DNA of 64,000 nucleotides, taken from Sophora flavescens (taxonomy: Eukaryota > Streptophyta > Magnoliopsida > Fabales > Fabaceae). The stretch lies in assembly GCA_030762895.1 (NCBI GenBank), contig CM061062.1, positions 133,345,104 through 133,409,103 on the forward strand, in the 5' to 3' direction. Shown here piece after piece: positions 1 through 11,749 of the stretch. The translations under genes and the position numbers were made by a program. Within the stretch, counting starts at the first letter, position 1, and each line of letters starts with the position of its first letter. The notes under the pieces are model-generated. The model did no database searches, was not told the DNA's origin, and saw only the letters and a program-made list of their open reading frames with translations.

Positions 1-354
1 ATAAAGTGAGAGAATCACATTACGTGATTCACCCAACGTTACCATCCATGTTATGTGATTTACACAACCTCAGAAGTTGTTTGACCATTAAGACAAAGAT
101 TTTTGAGTCTAGGCATAGGAAGAAAGAGTGATGAAGTTAATCTCCATGGCAGAGCCATATTGTGAAGCAGAAAAAATTAAAAGGATGGAAGGAAGCTATT
201 TATAGGAGCAGGGGATGAAGTTACTAAGCTATTCTGAATTTCTTGAAAACTTATCTAAAAACTTAATGCTCATTAAGAGGATTAGGTTACAAGGTGAATG
301 GGTAAGTAGCACAGTAGTCAAAGGAATGAATGTTTTTGCAGAAACTAATAAACT
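1..354. other. Unassigned AT-rich flank
   Basis: No coding segment is recognised here. The stretch is AT-rich and has two imperfect copies of a 'tacgtgattc'-like word (near 23 and 52) and a TATA-like word near 203. The left end of the adjoining CACTA element should lie near 311-355. A weak terminus-like 'cacagtag' occurs at about 311, but it is too degenerate to fix the boundary. Confidence 0.3.
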
Positions 355-482
355 TTTAATGTCCGTTGTGTAATACAACTGGCGTAAGAAGTGTGAGTGT
401 TTTTTAATGTCAGTTTCTTAAGACAACTGAAGTTAAATATATGACATTTAACGTTAGTTTTTACTAACAACTGACGTAAAAT
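355..482. repeat. Left subterminal repeats of CACTA element 1
   Basis: Degenerate inverted copies of the same ACGTCAGTTG/CAACTGACGT motif found at the right end (for example 'aatgtccgttg', 'caactggcgtaa', 'aacgttag', 'caactgacgt'). Subterminal arrays of this kind are the usual transposase-binding regions of CACTA elements; that role is inferred from the family. Confidence 0.65.
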
Positions 483-840
483 GTTGTTTTATTTTGATTA
501 TAACGTTTACACCCGCGCGCCTTCTGCACTTCTCTGTACGTCTCTTTTCTCTTTTCATCATGCTCGACCCTCACTCTCAACCCTCACTTTGCCCTAATCG
601 CGAGCTCATCTCCACCGCAACCACCGCGAGGGCTTCTTCGCCACCACCGTGAGGTACACTCTTAACCCCTAACTCTGTCTTTCCCGCTCATTCTTTGCAA
701 TAACTTGACATCTCTCTTTCCCCTTCCCGCGCACTAACTCTCCTTGTCCCTCTGCTCTCAGTAACCACATTGAACGTTGGCCACCACTCGAGCTTCCCCC
801 CCACCACCACGCGAAGGCCTATTTCTGGTGAGTCTTTAGG
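483..840 (+). other. CT/CCG-rich leader segment inside CACTA element 1
   Basis: Its composition differs from its surroundings: rich in C and CT runs, with GCG/CGC words. A 30-codon reading frame from 561 (ending TGA at 651-653) runs Ser/Thr/Pro/Ala-rich and stops next to a GTGAGGTA word that could be a splice donor. It may be the 5' leader of the transposase gene or a captured host exon. I do not recognise the product. Confidence 0.3.
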
Positions 841-851
841 GCACATTTTTT

Positions 852-1042
852 TATTTTTGGTTTTGAGTGTATGTTGAAACTGTAGTCTCAGTAGTTGAAA
901 CTTGAAACCGTGAGTTTGAGTTGTTTGGAATGTCTCTATTTTTGGTTTTGAGTGTATGTTGAAACTGTAGTCTCTGTAGTTGAAACTTGAAACCGTGAGT
1001 TTGAGTTGTTTGGAATGTCTCTATTTTTGGTTTTGAGTGCAT
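852..1042. repeat. 85-bp tandem repeat, about 2.3 copies
   Basis: The unit begins 'tatttttggttttgagtg' at 852, 937 and 1022, an exact period of 85 bp. The two full copies differ at very few positions, so the duplication is recent compared with the element. The third copy is cut off and runs into the CACGGCC repeat. Open frames on the minus strand here arise from the repeat and are not taken as genes. Confidence 0.9.
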
Positions 1043-1185
1043 GTTGCTCTGCTGGTTGATCTGTCACGGCCCTGATGCTCATCACGGCTAGACCGTGATC
1101 AGTTCTGCATGCGAGGGTCTGGTTCAGTTGGCATGTTACGATCGTGATGGACATCACTGCCAGGCCGTGACCAGTGCTTGGCAAT
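1043..1185 (-). repeat. CACGGCC/GGCCGTG palindromic repeat unit, single copy
   Basis: One unit of the 145-bp repeat that is tandem in CACTA element 2 (12320-12797), here in reverse complement on the + strand. Since the two elements are in opposite orientation, the repeat has the same orientation and place relative to the coding strand in both: upstream of the genes. The shared non-palindromic linker ('gggtctggttcagttggcat' on +) shows it is the same unit and not just similar palindromes. Confidence 0.85.
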
Positions 1186-1339
1186 CTTCAAAAACTATAG
1201 TTTTCAATCTCCCGTATTGTCCTTATATTGGATAGATGTTTTGTATATCTACAGGACCTATATAGTTATTTTTATTTAGACTTCTGTATTTATTTTGAGT
1301 TATAACCTATGTTAATACATATATATTGTTTCTGAACAG

Positions 1340-4335
1340 GCATACATATTGATCAATCGGATAGCCCGCATGCACGGGAGGACACTGTGGGGGCTTCGCA
1401 GGACCTGATCACGCCTACGCCTGATTCTAGTGTAAGTTTACATGTTATATACTATCTTTAGTCCTTCTTTTTAATGTAAGTTTATAATGTTACAACCCTC
1501 TATTCTATCATTTTTTTTGTCCATACAGACATCACAGGCTCATAGGAAACGGGGTAGAGGAGCCACCTCGTTGAAGAAACTAGAGAAGGACAGGCAAAGC
1601 GGACAGAAGCTTGAGGTGTTCTTCGATGCTAATATAAATGCCCAGGGACCTCGTGCTAAAGAATTTAATAAGTGGGTGTTTCTACAAGCGAAGCAGCACG
1701 TAAGCATCAACTACAACCACTGGAATGACGTTCCACAGAACGTTAAGGATCAGATTTGGGAGGCTATCACAGTATTTTACCTTTACATTCGTTTGATTTA
1801 CATTATTAGATAATTATCCGAGTTATAATCCATCCAGTTGTTATGTATTTAATGTGTAGGTAGCTTGGACTGTGCCAAATGACGAGGATCATCGTCATAA
1901 ATGTATGAAAATGGCATCAAAGCGTTGGAATGGGTTCAAGCATGATCTTACCAGGTACTATGTATCTGGGAAGAAGCGGCTTGATAAAATGTTCTCGGAT
2001 TATCCCTGGATTGATCAATATACTTGGGATATGTTTGCCAGGAGTCGACAGGATGGAGAATTTCAGGTTGGTTGATTAAGTTAATTTTGTATGCTTATTA
2101 TAGATCATTTAACTGTATTTAATTATGTGTTTTTGTTTGAATAGGCTAAGGCAAATAAGGGTCGGTAGAATCAGGCGAAGAACGTCCACCGCCACACCAT
2201 GTCTCAGGGTGGGTACCAGACTCGGATCGAGCAGATGATGGCGGATAGGCTGAGGGCAAAGCAGGAAGAGCACTCTGCTAGGATTGAAAGAGGAGAGGTG
2301 CCCGAGGGCACACCATTAAGTCCTCCGTCGGACATCGACCGCGAGGATGTCTGGTTAGCCGACCGCATGACAAAGACAAGATCTTTTAAAGTTGATTCCA
2401 CTCGTGAAGTGGCAGATAAGATTGTAAGTAAATAATTAACTTGATTTCAATTGATATTTGTATAGATATTTGAAACACTTTTCACTTGCACGCTTTTTCA
2501 TTTTTTTCATTGTAGATGGATCTTAAAGCACAATCCTCCCAGGGCGCATTCGTCCCTTCTGGACGGCGGGACGTCTTGATGACTGCTCTAGGCAAGAAAG
2601 ACCATCCTGGTCGGGTTCTCGGTGTTCCTGGGAACGTGACCATCAAAGAATATTATGGCAAGTCTGCTTCACGAAAGCGGGTGGTCGATGAAGCATCAAT
2701 TTTGGCTGACAATACTCAGCACCTCATGTCCAACCCAACTATTATAGCACATCTGATGCAAGGCTTAATATCCAACCCAGATTTCAAGCAGGCGCTTGCC
2801 AGAGAGCTTTCCTCCGTCGGTACATCCCAGGACACCGCAGGGCATGCCAACCCTTCACATGTGAGCACAAAAGAGATTTTTAGTAGGGCACATGTGGAGG
2901 ACGATGAGTTGGCAGCTAGGGAGCGGGAGTTCGAAATCCAACGCCACGAGCATGAGTTGGAAATGAAAAGGCGTGAGTTCGAGTTGGACTCCAAACGACG
3001 TGAGCTCGAAATGTTAACAAAGGTATGTATTCATTATTAATGTCCAAATTAGTCAAATAATTACATGTGTTTTTTTTTAATTATAAAAAACTTATCTATT
3101 TTATTTTTCCTAAACTGAAGGCCAAGTCGACGTCGGTGTCGCTGTCACCTATCACTCGTTTGTTCTCACTTGGTGAGGATTATGCGTTTGAGATTTTTGA
3201 ATGTCCATTGGAGCACGATGGATGGGTGGCACGCCCAGATCAACGGAGGATATTTACCTTCTGTGGTGACAATCTCGGGAACGCCTGCAGAAATAACGTC
3301 TGGATGAACAGCAATGTTTTCAGTCTCTGGTGCACGTAAGTTAATTTTAATTTTATAACTTATTTATTTTTGGTATTTTTCCATTTAATAATTTATTTTA
3401 ATTTCAATATATATATTATGTAATTAACATCCACACCTTTTCATATCTTAGGTATCTCCATCGTCTTCAGGTTGAGAAGGGCGTTGCATCAGTTTACGGT
3501 TTCTTAGATTCCTCAATCCTTATGCCCGATTTCTTTGCCGGCGATGCATTGAGTAAATACTTAGGGAACTTGTTGGGAGACAATCTGAAAGAATTATATC
3601 TGGCTCCCTACTGTATGAAAAGCCATTGGCAGTTGTTCGTACTTCACCCGTCTAGGCATAGAGTCATATTCTTCTGCTCTCTCCACCAAGATCCGCCACC
3701 GAAGGTGGTGGAAGCTGTAAATAAGTAAGTAACTAATCTTAAATTTAATTTAAGTTTTAATATCAGTTGTTTTTAGTTTATTACACGCATGATCGATATA
3801 TGAATTTGTTAATTGATCGACATGATTATTTGTTTATGATAGCGCGCTGAAGGCGAGTAGCATAAGTTGCGCCAACGGGAGAAGTAGGACTTCTAAGGCT
3901 AAAGCAAATCCTGTATGGAACATCCTCAAGGTTTGGTAGTTTATTTATCAAATAATTAATATTATAATTACTAATTTATATGTATATTCAACTGACGTTG
4001 AAATTAATTTTGTTGGTAGTCTCGATTTCCAATTGACTGGTGGTCGTGCGGTTATTATGTGATGCTTCATATGCTGAACATAGTCTCCACATCTATTACG
4101 GATGGATGGATTAAGGTAATATTTAAACAACTTGTTAAATTATATATTATAGTTTTGAAGATGACTTGCATTGATGTTATTGTTATTATTTGAACGTGTG
4201 TAGGCATTTAACGACCAATCGCCTATTCAAGAAGATGAGTTAAGAGACTTGAGGATGCGCTTCGCTGAATTCTTCTTCAAGTATGCGGCTGAAAAAGGAA
4301 TTGACAAGATACCTCCGCAATACTTAGATAAATAG
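1340..4335 (+). pseudogene. CACTA accessory gene: Transposase_24-like region plus Ulp1-like C48 peptidase
   Basis: A multi-exon gene typical of plant CACTA elements. Exons I can place by splice sites and by homology to element 2 are about 1340-1432, 1529-1771, 1862-2066, 2145-2427, 2516-3022, 3121-3338, 3452-3724, 3843-3930, 4019-4114 and 4203-4335 (stop TAG). The N-terminal part carries the DVPxxVKDQIWE motif. The middle has Transposase_24-like sequence with a GxFVPxGRxDVL motif and a Glu/Arg-rich coiled coil (about 2900-3020). The C-terminal part is a Ulp1-like cysteine peptidase with SHWQLF (His) and SCGYYV (Cys). The usual acidic position reads FFCSLH, as it also does in element 2. An in-frame TAG at 2166-2168 breaks the frame where element 2 has a lysine. 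Exon edges are approximate. Confidence 0.75.
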
Positions 4336-4584
4336 TTATTTTGTTAGACTTTAGAAACTAATTAATAACATGTAAATATATATCCTTAGATTGGTAGTTT
4401 TGTTTTTTAGACATTGGAACTAAAATTTATTTATATATATACATGGGTTTTGGTTTTAAGTCCCCCAATTGTTCCATTTTTCCTTTGCAATTCTGTAATG
4501 TGTGTGATATTCTGTGTTACTGGGATATTTACTGAATGCAGGGATAGCTGAGGGGAGTGATATTTTAAAACTGAATTTAAAAAA
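4336..4584. other. 3' untranslated part of CACTA element 1
   Basis: AT-rich sequence between the stop codon of the Ulp1-like gene and the subterminal array. No coding signal is seen. Confidence 0.4.
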
Positions 4585-4989
4585 AAAATCTATTAACGTC
4601 AGTTGTATCAAACAACTGACGTTAATAGTATTTTATAAAATATACAGTACACTATTAACTTCAGTTGTAATAAACAACTGACGTTAAAATTAAACCTTTA
4701 ACGCCGCTTCTTTATAACAACGGACGTTAGTTTTAACAAAATTAACGTCCGTTGTCTTAAAGAACCGACGTTAATAGTTTTATGTTTAACGTCGATTGTT
4801 TAAAAAAGCGACGTTAATTTTTACAAAATTAACGTCAGTTTTGTTAAAGAACTGACGTTAATAGTTTTATATTTAACGTCAGTTCTCAACTGACGTTAAA
4901 ATATTAACTATTAACGTCAGCTGTATTTACGTCAGTCAGTATTCTGACGTAAAAAAATCAATTTTAACTGACGTAAAAAGCACTTATTG
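4585..4989. repeat. Right subterminal inverted-repeat array of CACTA element 1
   Basis: About a dozen alternating copies of AACGTCAGTT and AACTGACGTT, many as close inverted pairs separated by a few bases, so the array can fold into a row of small hairpins. It ends against the CACTAGTG terminus. Binding of the element's own proteins is inferred from the CACTA family. Confidence 0.9.
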
Positions 4990-4997
4990 CACTAGTG
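4990..4997. other. Shared CACTAGTG terminus of two convergent CACTA elements
   Basis: The perfect palindrome CACTAGTG closes element 1 on the left (inverted, CACTAGTGCAATAAGTGC) and opens element 2 on the right (CACTAGTGGGAAAGTG). Only one copy is present where two abutting elements should each have one. No 3-bp target duplication can be matched with 13734-13736 (aag). Confidence 0.75.
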
Positions 4998-4999
4998 GG

Positions 5000-5341
5000 A
5001 AAGTGAAATTTCCACATCGGTTTTAAAAAATACCGATGTGTAAAGTCTCATTTTCCCCCCTGTTATTTACATTTCTATCATTCCTTTCCCCCTGTTTCAG
5101 TAACGCAGATCAATACCAGAATAACATACTGTAAATATTCTCAACACAACTAATATATACTGAATTTATTACGAACAATACATATATATGTACGTTCAAT
5201 TACATTCAGACAACAAAAATAATTAGAAACCAAAAAGCTACATGATATATTATAGATTTCATATCAAAATACATATGATCAGTCAAAAGTACACTATAGC
5301 TAGTACATGATAAGTTTTTAAACTAACTACATATATACAAA
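5000..5341. other. Left end of CACTA element 2, non-coding
   Basis: It contains one inverted pair of the ACATCGGTTTT subterminal motif (about 5011-5042), a C-run and AT-rich sequence up to the stop codon of the Ulp1-like gene. Nothing else is recognised. Confidence 0.6.
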
Positions 5342-8300
5342 CTATGGTTGGTACACTTCAAGAAAGAAAGTTGCCCAAAGCCTCTTTATGTTGTTGATGT
5401 CGGAATCAGATAATGGAGTTGGATTGTTGAATATCTGCAAGTTTAATTGGACAAAAGATTATATCTTTTAAGTAATAAACTAACATAAAACATATAACGA
5501 ATCTATACTATTACTTCTAATTGTGTCAATTAACATTTACCTCGTGCCATCTTTCAGTGATCCTGGAGGAGATAATTTCCAACATCCACTGCATCACATA
5601 GTAGCCACATTCCCATGATCCACGTTGTATACGTGACTGCGTACAAATGAAACCCAATTAGAATATGAGGAATTAAATAAAATAGAAATCAATTATTGTA
5701 CCCACTGCATTTGATGCATTTGAACTAATAAATATCTTACGCTAGGAATAATCCATCTGATAGCCCGAGTACGCCTTTCACCACGCAACATGTGGGTTGC
5801 ATTAATAGACCTATCATGACAAAAACATTAATTAAAGTATATCTAATAGATTTCAGATAATTAAAACAACTGCATTACTGATTATAAAGTATTTTAATGC
5901 TTACGTTTCGACGATCGTCTTCAGTTGATTCGCCGGCTTATTTCCCAATGAGCAGAAGAAGACCACGACGTTCATCCTAGGGTACAAGAGCAACAGTTGC
6001 CAATGCTGGCTGTATTTGCGGAACAGTTAGTGACTAAGTCATATATAGTTATACTTAAATAACCGGTACTTACTTATTGAGATAAGGCGCAAGGTAGAAT
6101 TGATGATCGTCTCGGGCAAGTATATCACGTATGGTAGTGACCGGGTCTTCTGATGCTAGGAGAACATCACCCTGAATGAACATGGGGTCAATGAACCCAT
6201 AAAGGGCGAGGTTACCCTGATCGACTAACATACGATGCAGATACCTAATATATTGGAAAAACATGTTAATTATCATAGTATTTAAAAATTAATTACTTAA
6301 CTTATAAATAAAATGTACTTACGTGCACCATAACGATATGTGTGCAGAACTAGCCATTTCTTTATTGAGTACCATCTCCATAAGTTCCTTCTTTGGGATA
6401 TACAGTTCATCACCAGGGCTGGCATCATGTTCCAACCTTACCAAGGCTGCGTCATTCTCCATGGTGACAACTCAGTATAGCCGTAACTTTAAAACCATCA
6501 CCATGGCCAGGTGCCCCTTTGTCGATCCCCTAAACAACATAGATATATATTAGTAATCACGGATAATTAAGTTATTTAATTCGTAATTAACTAAATGGTC
6601 AAATGAATACCTTGGCAGGAGCAGACATCTCTGGTCTTCCTGGATCCGACCTTTTAGGCACAATATCATTTCCAACATCCTATAACGAATAAAAATAAAG
6701 CATTATCTTTAAACAATAATAAATTATTTCAACTATGAATATAGAAAAACACAACTAACTAAATACCTCAGATGCAACAAGAAAGCTGACCAGTCTTCTT
6801 GGCCAGAGGATGAAGTTACCGGGGGTCTGACCCACTGTGTGAACCTCCTCTGGGCACAGGGACTCGAGCATCAGCATCTCGAATAATCTCAACAACGACC
6901 CTCAGCCGATCATTCGGTAATAAACGATGGTGTATGGTATTACCTAAGTTATTATGTGCCCTACCCAATGCCACTAAGCGGCGATCATGATGATCATCAA
7001 CATACAGCTCACACCTATCAGGGTCGTCATCGTCACCATCATCATCATTTTCAGGCTGATAAGGAGGATCACATGAGCCCTTAGTGCTCACATGGACAGA
7101 GGGTTGGACACCGGCTGTCATCTGCTGGGGCATAGAAGTCAATATTGCCATCTACTGGGCAAACTGCTCGGTCATCTCCTGTCGAAGCTCAGCTGCAATC
7201 TCCTGTTTTAGCCGTGCTCTATCTGCATCAACATCCCTGTGGCATTGGTGTGAAGATGAACCATGGTATTGGCGAATGCCGACGCCCCATCCAACACCAA
7301 TGACACAGCCCGGGTGGTCTGGTTTACCGATGGCAGCAGCTAAGATATCCTCGTGTCCTCTAGGAACAAAGGTTCCTTGGGTTACCTGCTCGTCCAAGGC
7401 ATCCTATCACATAAAATATCAGGTCACATTACAATTCGGTAACAATCTTAAAATGACAATTACAATTCAAACTATACTTACAATCTTCTCAGCTACTTGG
7501 CGGGCCTCCTCAGATGTATATTGTCCCGTTTTTCTTTGTCGGGCCCTCTTCCATTTACGATGGTATGGGGGTGGAGGTGGATCAACAACCTCTGGACGAT
7601 TTTCAGCATTAGGATCCGTCTGAGATGCTGCTTCCTGATGTTGTTTCTTTTCCTCTTAAACCATTTTCTGAATAAGCTTTTTATATCCCCCACGAGACAT
7701 GACATGGGGGTAGACATTCTTGCTTTGGTTTTTCTGCCCCCTTTTCCTCTTCTCCTGTTATAAATAGAAGACAATTAAATTACATAAGTAAATAAAATTA
7801 ATGAAATTACATAAATTTAGAGACAAATAAAATAAGTTAACCTGAAAGTTGGGATCATGTTGGCTCTGAACAAAGCGATCCCACGTTGCCTGGTCAAGAA
7901 ACGGGTACACCTCAAGTGGGTTCTTTTTACATTTTGGATTGAATACATAGTATATGCCCAAGTCGGCCTTAAAACCCCTCCAACGCTCACCAGCATACTT
8001 TAGCAAACGCTTCTTCATAACGTACGTATCCGGTATGTCAAAGGTCAGCTACATTAAGACCAAAAGAATCAACGAATTACTGTATGATATTATTAAGATA
8101 AAAATAAAGTAGATACAGACAAACACAGGACGTAAAAGTATAGATACCGGAATACTCTCCCATATCTGATCCTTCACGTCCGCCGGTACATCTTTCCAAA
8201 TATCAATGAGTATACTAGGCCTGCTCCTAGCAAGACTCGCCACAAAACTATTAAACTGCTCTGCCATTGGCCCAATAGGATTGCGGTTATTATCAAAGTC

Positions 8301-8432
8301 TATTCTTATCCTTTGATTTGAACCACGGTTGGCAGTCAAATTCCTCATTCGTGTGGCATGTCTACCCTTTCTACCAGTAGACGGGGTCTCCAACCCGCTG
8401 CAAGAAGGAGGGATATCCTCACGATCAACCAT
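5342..8432 (-). pseudogene. CACTA accessory gene: Transposase_24-like region plus Ulp1-like C48 peptidase
   Basis: Homologue of the gene at 1340-4335, with intron positions conserved where I could compare them. The likely start is the ATG at 8432; the first exon ends near 8148 after the same KDQIWES motif, and later exons include about 8048-7842, 7755-7487 and 7404-6800. The C-terminal Ulp1-like part (about 6300-5342) has QHWQLL (catalytic His) and WECGYYVM (Cys), and ends with a LWATFF-type tail at 5342. The position normally holding the catalytic Asp reads VFFCSL, as in element 1. An in-frame TAA at 7656-7658 interrupts the third exon, so this copy is probably dead. Not every exon edge in 5900-7150 could be fixed. 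Confidence 0.75.
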
Positions 8433-8592
8433 GTATACTTGTTTAACCAAAAAAAAAAAACTTGTTAGTATGTCAGGATAAATATCAAACATAACTTATA
8501 AATATCGATCAACGTACGTAAACATAACTTATAAATATCAACATAAACATATAATATGCCTTTAAACATAACTCAAACTAAACTTACTGTGG

Positions 8593-11500
8593 TCAATTAG
8601 TAAAGTTCTCCCATAACCCTTCTTGGTGATCATTACGAGTAGCATGTACATCATCCACTTCATTTTCCTCATTGAAATTAGGCACTCGTGTTGAGAAAGA
8701 AGGAGTATCAGAAATATCAAGAGTTGAATCGTGATTTCCCTCACTACCATTATACATGTTTTTACCCCGGAGAACCACTGACCACCTTTTGGTAGAAGGA
8801 TCACGGATATAAAACACTTGTTTTGCTTGGGATGCCATGATGAAAGGCTCCTCTTTATTACCTACCTTATTAAGGTCCACCAATTTGAATCCTAACTCAT
8901 CGGTTTGCACACCATTGTTACTGTCGACCCACTGACATTTAAAAACAGGTACTCTAAATTTCATGTAATCAACCTCCCATATCTCTTCAATGATTCCAAA
9001 GTATGAAACGGATGCCATAACAGGGTTTTTATCTTTCGAACTAGAGAAATGCATGGACTCAGCGACGACCATAACCCCACTGTTTTGCATTGTACTTTTG
9101 TCATCCTGGGACTTTGTATAGAAGGAAAACTTATTGATATCGTACCCACTCCAGCATATGACATCAAAGTTAGGCCCTTGTGCTAGCCATTTTAATGTAT
9201 CAGAAGCAATACCATCCTTTGCAATTTTTTCTTTAAACCAGTTCAAGAAAGTCTTGTTATGCTTGTTCAAACACCATTTTTCATTCATTCTAGGGTAGGT
9301 TTCATTGATGATGCTTTTATGCTCACATAAGTATGGTTCAACCTCATTAGTGTTATTCAATATATACAAATGTGCTTGAAGCACTTCCTCCCGATCCATG
9401 ATCTTAACAGTGATACCTCGTGTACCCTTACCATCATATCTTCCTTCGTGACGAGACTTCGGAAGACCTACAGGTTCCTCTTCTGACATATAGTTTGTAC
9501 AAAACTCAATAGCTTCTTCTGCAACATACCTTTCAACAATAGATGCTTCGGGACGGTGTGGATTTTTCATATATACTTTCAAGATCTTCATGTATCTCTC
9601 AACCGGGTACATCCACCTTAAATAAATGGGGACGCACAATCTAATCTCCCTCACTAGATGAACAATCAAATGAAGCATGATGTCAAAAAATGAAGGTAGA
9701 AAATACATCTCCAATTGTCACAATATAATGGCTGCCTCATTTTCCAAGTCATCCAACTTTTTAGTGTCAATGACCTTGCTACATATAGCATTGAAGAATA
9801 AGCATAACCTAGTAATGGCATGTCTGACTTTTTTAGGCAATATGTCACGAATGGCCACCGGTAGTAGTTGTTGCATCAAGACATGACAATCATGAGACTT
9901 TAAGCCAACGAATTTGAGATCTTTCATTGAGACAAGTCTTTTGATATTTGAAGAGTAACCCTGTGGCACTTTGACTCCTCGTAGACATTCACAGAAACTT
10001 CTTTTCTCTTTTTTTGATAAAGTATGACATGCTGGGGGCAAATAAGTCTTCTTATCCCCCCTTTAAGTGGAGCTAACTGCTCTCGTATACCCATCGCAAC
10101 TAGATCCAGACGAGCATTCACACCATCCATTGTCTTTCCTTGAATGTTGAGAAGCGTTCCGATTAAACTGTCACAAATTCTTCTCCACATGCATCACATC
10201 AATACAATGTCTTACATCAAGCTTGCACCAGTATGGAAGATCAAAGAAGATTGACCTCTTCTTCCATATTTTCTTATCGGTAGCCTTCTTCTGGGTCTTC
10301 CCACAGATAACATTAGTGTTGTTCACCTTTTCATAAAGTTGCTCTCCAGTCAAGGCCACCGGAGCAATTTCATTCTCCGGAAGTCCATTGAAAGCTTTTC
10401 TCAATCTACGATAAGGATGATTACGTCGGAGAAATCTCCGATGCCCAAGGTAAACCGTCTTCCTTCCATGTTGCAGTTGATGGTAACATGTGCCTTCTTC
10501 ACATATTGGACATGCTTTATGCCCCTTAACACTATACCCACACAGGTTCCCGTATGCTGGAAAGTCATTAATGGTGCAAAATAACATGGCATGCAATCTG
10601 AATGTCTCACGGCAATACCCGTCGATCACATCAATGCCTTCATCCCACAACATTCTCAAGTCTTCAATCAAGGGACTCAGATAAACATCAATATCATTTC
10701 CTGGCTGTTGAGGACCCGAAATCATCATACTTAACATAATGTATTTGCGCTTCATGCACAACCAAGGAGACATGTTTTAAATTACCAGGAGAACAGGCTA
10801 TGAACTATGAATACTACTTAAGTTTCCATATGGATTCATTCCATCGGTAGCAAGTCCAAGCCTGAGGTTTCTGGGCTCATTGCCGAAATCCGGAAACAAA
10901 CTATCAATTCTCTTCCATTGCAAAGAATCGGTCGGATGCCGAAGCTGTCCATCACACTTCCTCTCATCTGCATGCCATCTAATGTTCTTTGCATCATTTA
11001 CATTAGCAAACAATCGCTTGAACCGCGGAATCACGGGAAGATACCATAACACCTTCGCAGGAGGACCTTTGGTGACCACATCACAACTAGAATCACCATC
11101 CTTCACTTTGTAGCATTATACCCCACACCTGGGGCACTCGTGCATCTCTTCAAACTCTTTCCTATACAATATGCAATCATTGGGGCAAGCGTGTATTTTC
11201 TCATACTCCATACCCATCGGACACAATATCTTCTTCGCCTCATAGTTTCGAGATGGCAATGTGTTGCCTTCTGGTAAAGCTTTTATCGCTCCACCCATTT
11301 CTCGCCTTCACATTGAACAATCTTAACACCACTGACAACCGTGTGAAACTAGTGCACCTCGGATACAAAGCCACTTCCGCATCACTGCACAAAGTATCAT
11401 ACACATGTGCGCGCCGAAAAGACTCTTGTCCAACATCACGGATCATGTCCTCTAGTTCATCGTCCATTTCCACGTCATCAACTTCCTCTCTATCCGACAC

Positions 11501-11749
11501 CCTCGGCCTGTCTAACGATTCACCATGACATATCCATGTTGTATAACTCTTGCAAATCCCCTCACAAATAAGATGATCATGTATCTCCTCAGCTTCTAGT
11601 CGTCTCTCATTCAAACAGTTAACACAAGGACAATAAAACCTTACGTTACCACTATCAGGAGCATTTGTTTTTGCAAACTGTAGAAAATCTTCCACTCCAT
11701 TCTCATACTCATCACTTGTCCGTCTAGCATTCATCCAACCGCGATCCAT
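8593..11749 (-). pseudogene. CACTA TNP2-type transposase, frameshifted
   Basis: In order from the start at 11749: Transpos_assoc-like N-terminal domain (DRGWMNARRTSDEYENGVEDF; about 11749-11300), TNP2 transposase domain (about 11300-10170, with CPNDCILYRKEF, CPRCG, FPAYGNLCGYSVKGHKACP and DVMHVEKN motifs), DUF4218-like region (about 10040-9450, with LPVAIRDILP and MYPVERYMKILKVYMKNPHRPEASI), and DUF4216-like C-terminus (about 9100-8700, QVFYIRDP). This is the cut-and-paste transposase of plant CACTA elements. It is broken: a frameshift near 11298, an in-frame stop at about 11113, stops between 10798 and 10773, and frame changes near 10180-10040 and 9716. Some breaks could be introns, but the TAA after CPRCGV is a true interruption. 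Confidence 0.85.

Larger units (their letters stand above)
355..4997 (+). mobile_element. CACTA (En/Spm) DNA transposon 1, TNP2-less derivative
   Basis: A class II CACTA-type element read on +. Its right end is a clear terminus: inverted it starts CACTAGTGCAA and is preceded by a dense array of inverted ACGTCAG/CTGACGT subterminal repeats. Matching subterminal repeats at 355-480 mark the left side, where the exact terminus is unclear. Inside are a CT-rich leader, an 85-bp tandem repeat, one CACGGCC repeat unit, and a multi-exon gene with Transposase_24-like and Ulp1-like parts. The TNP2 transposase that normally precedes this gene is absent, so the copy would depend on another element. The repeat unit and intron positions are shared with the neighbouring CACTA element 2, so both descend from one family and element 1 has probably lost its TNP2 segment. 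Confidence 0.8.
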
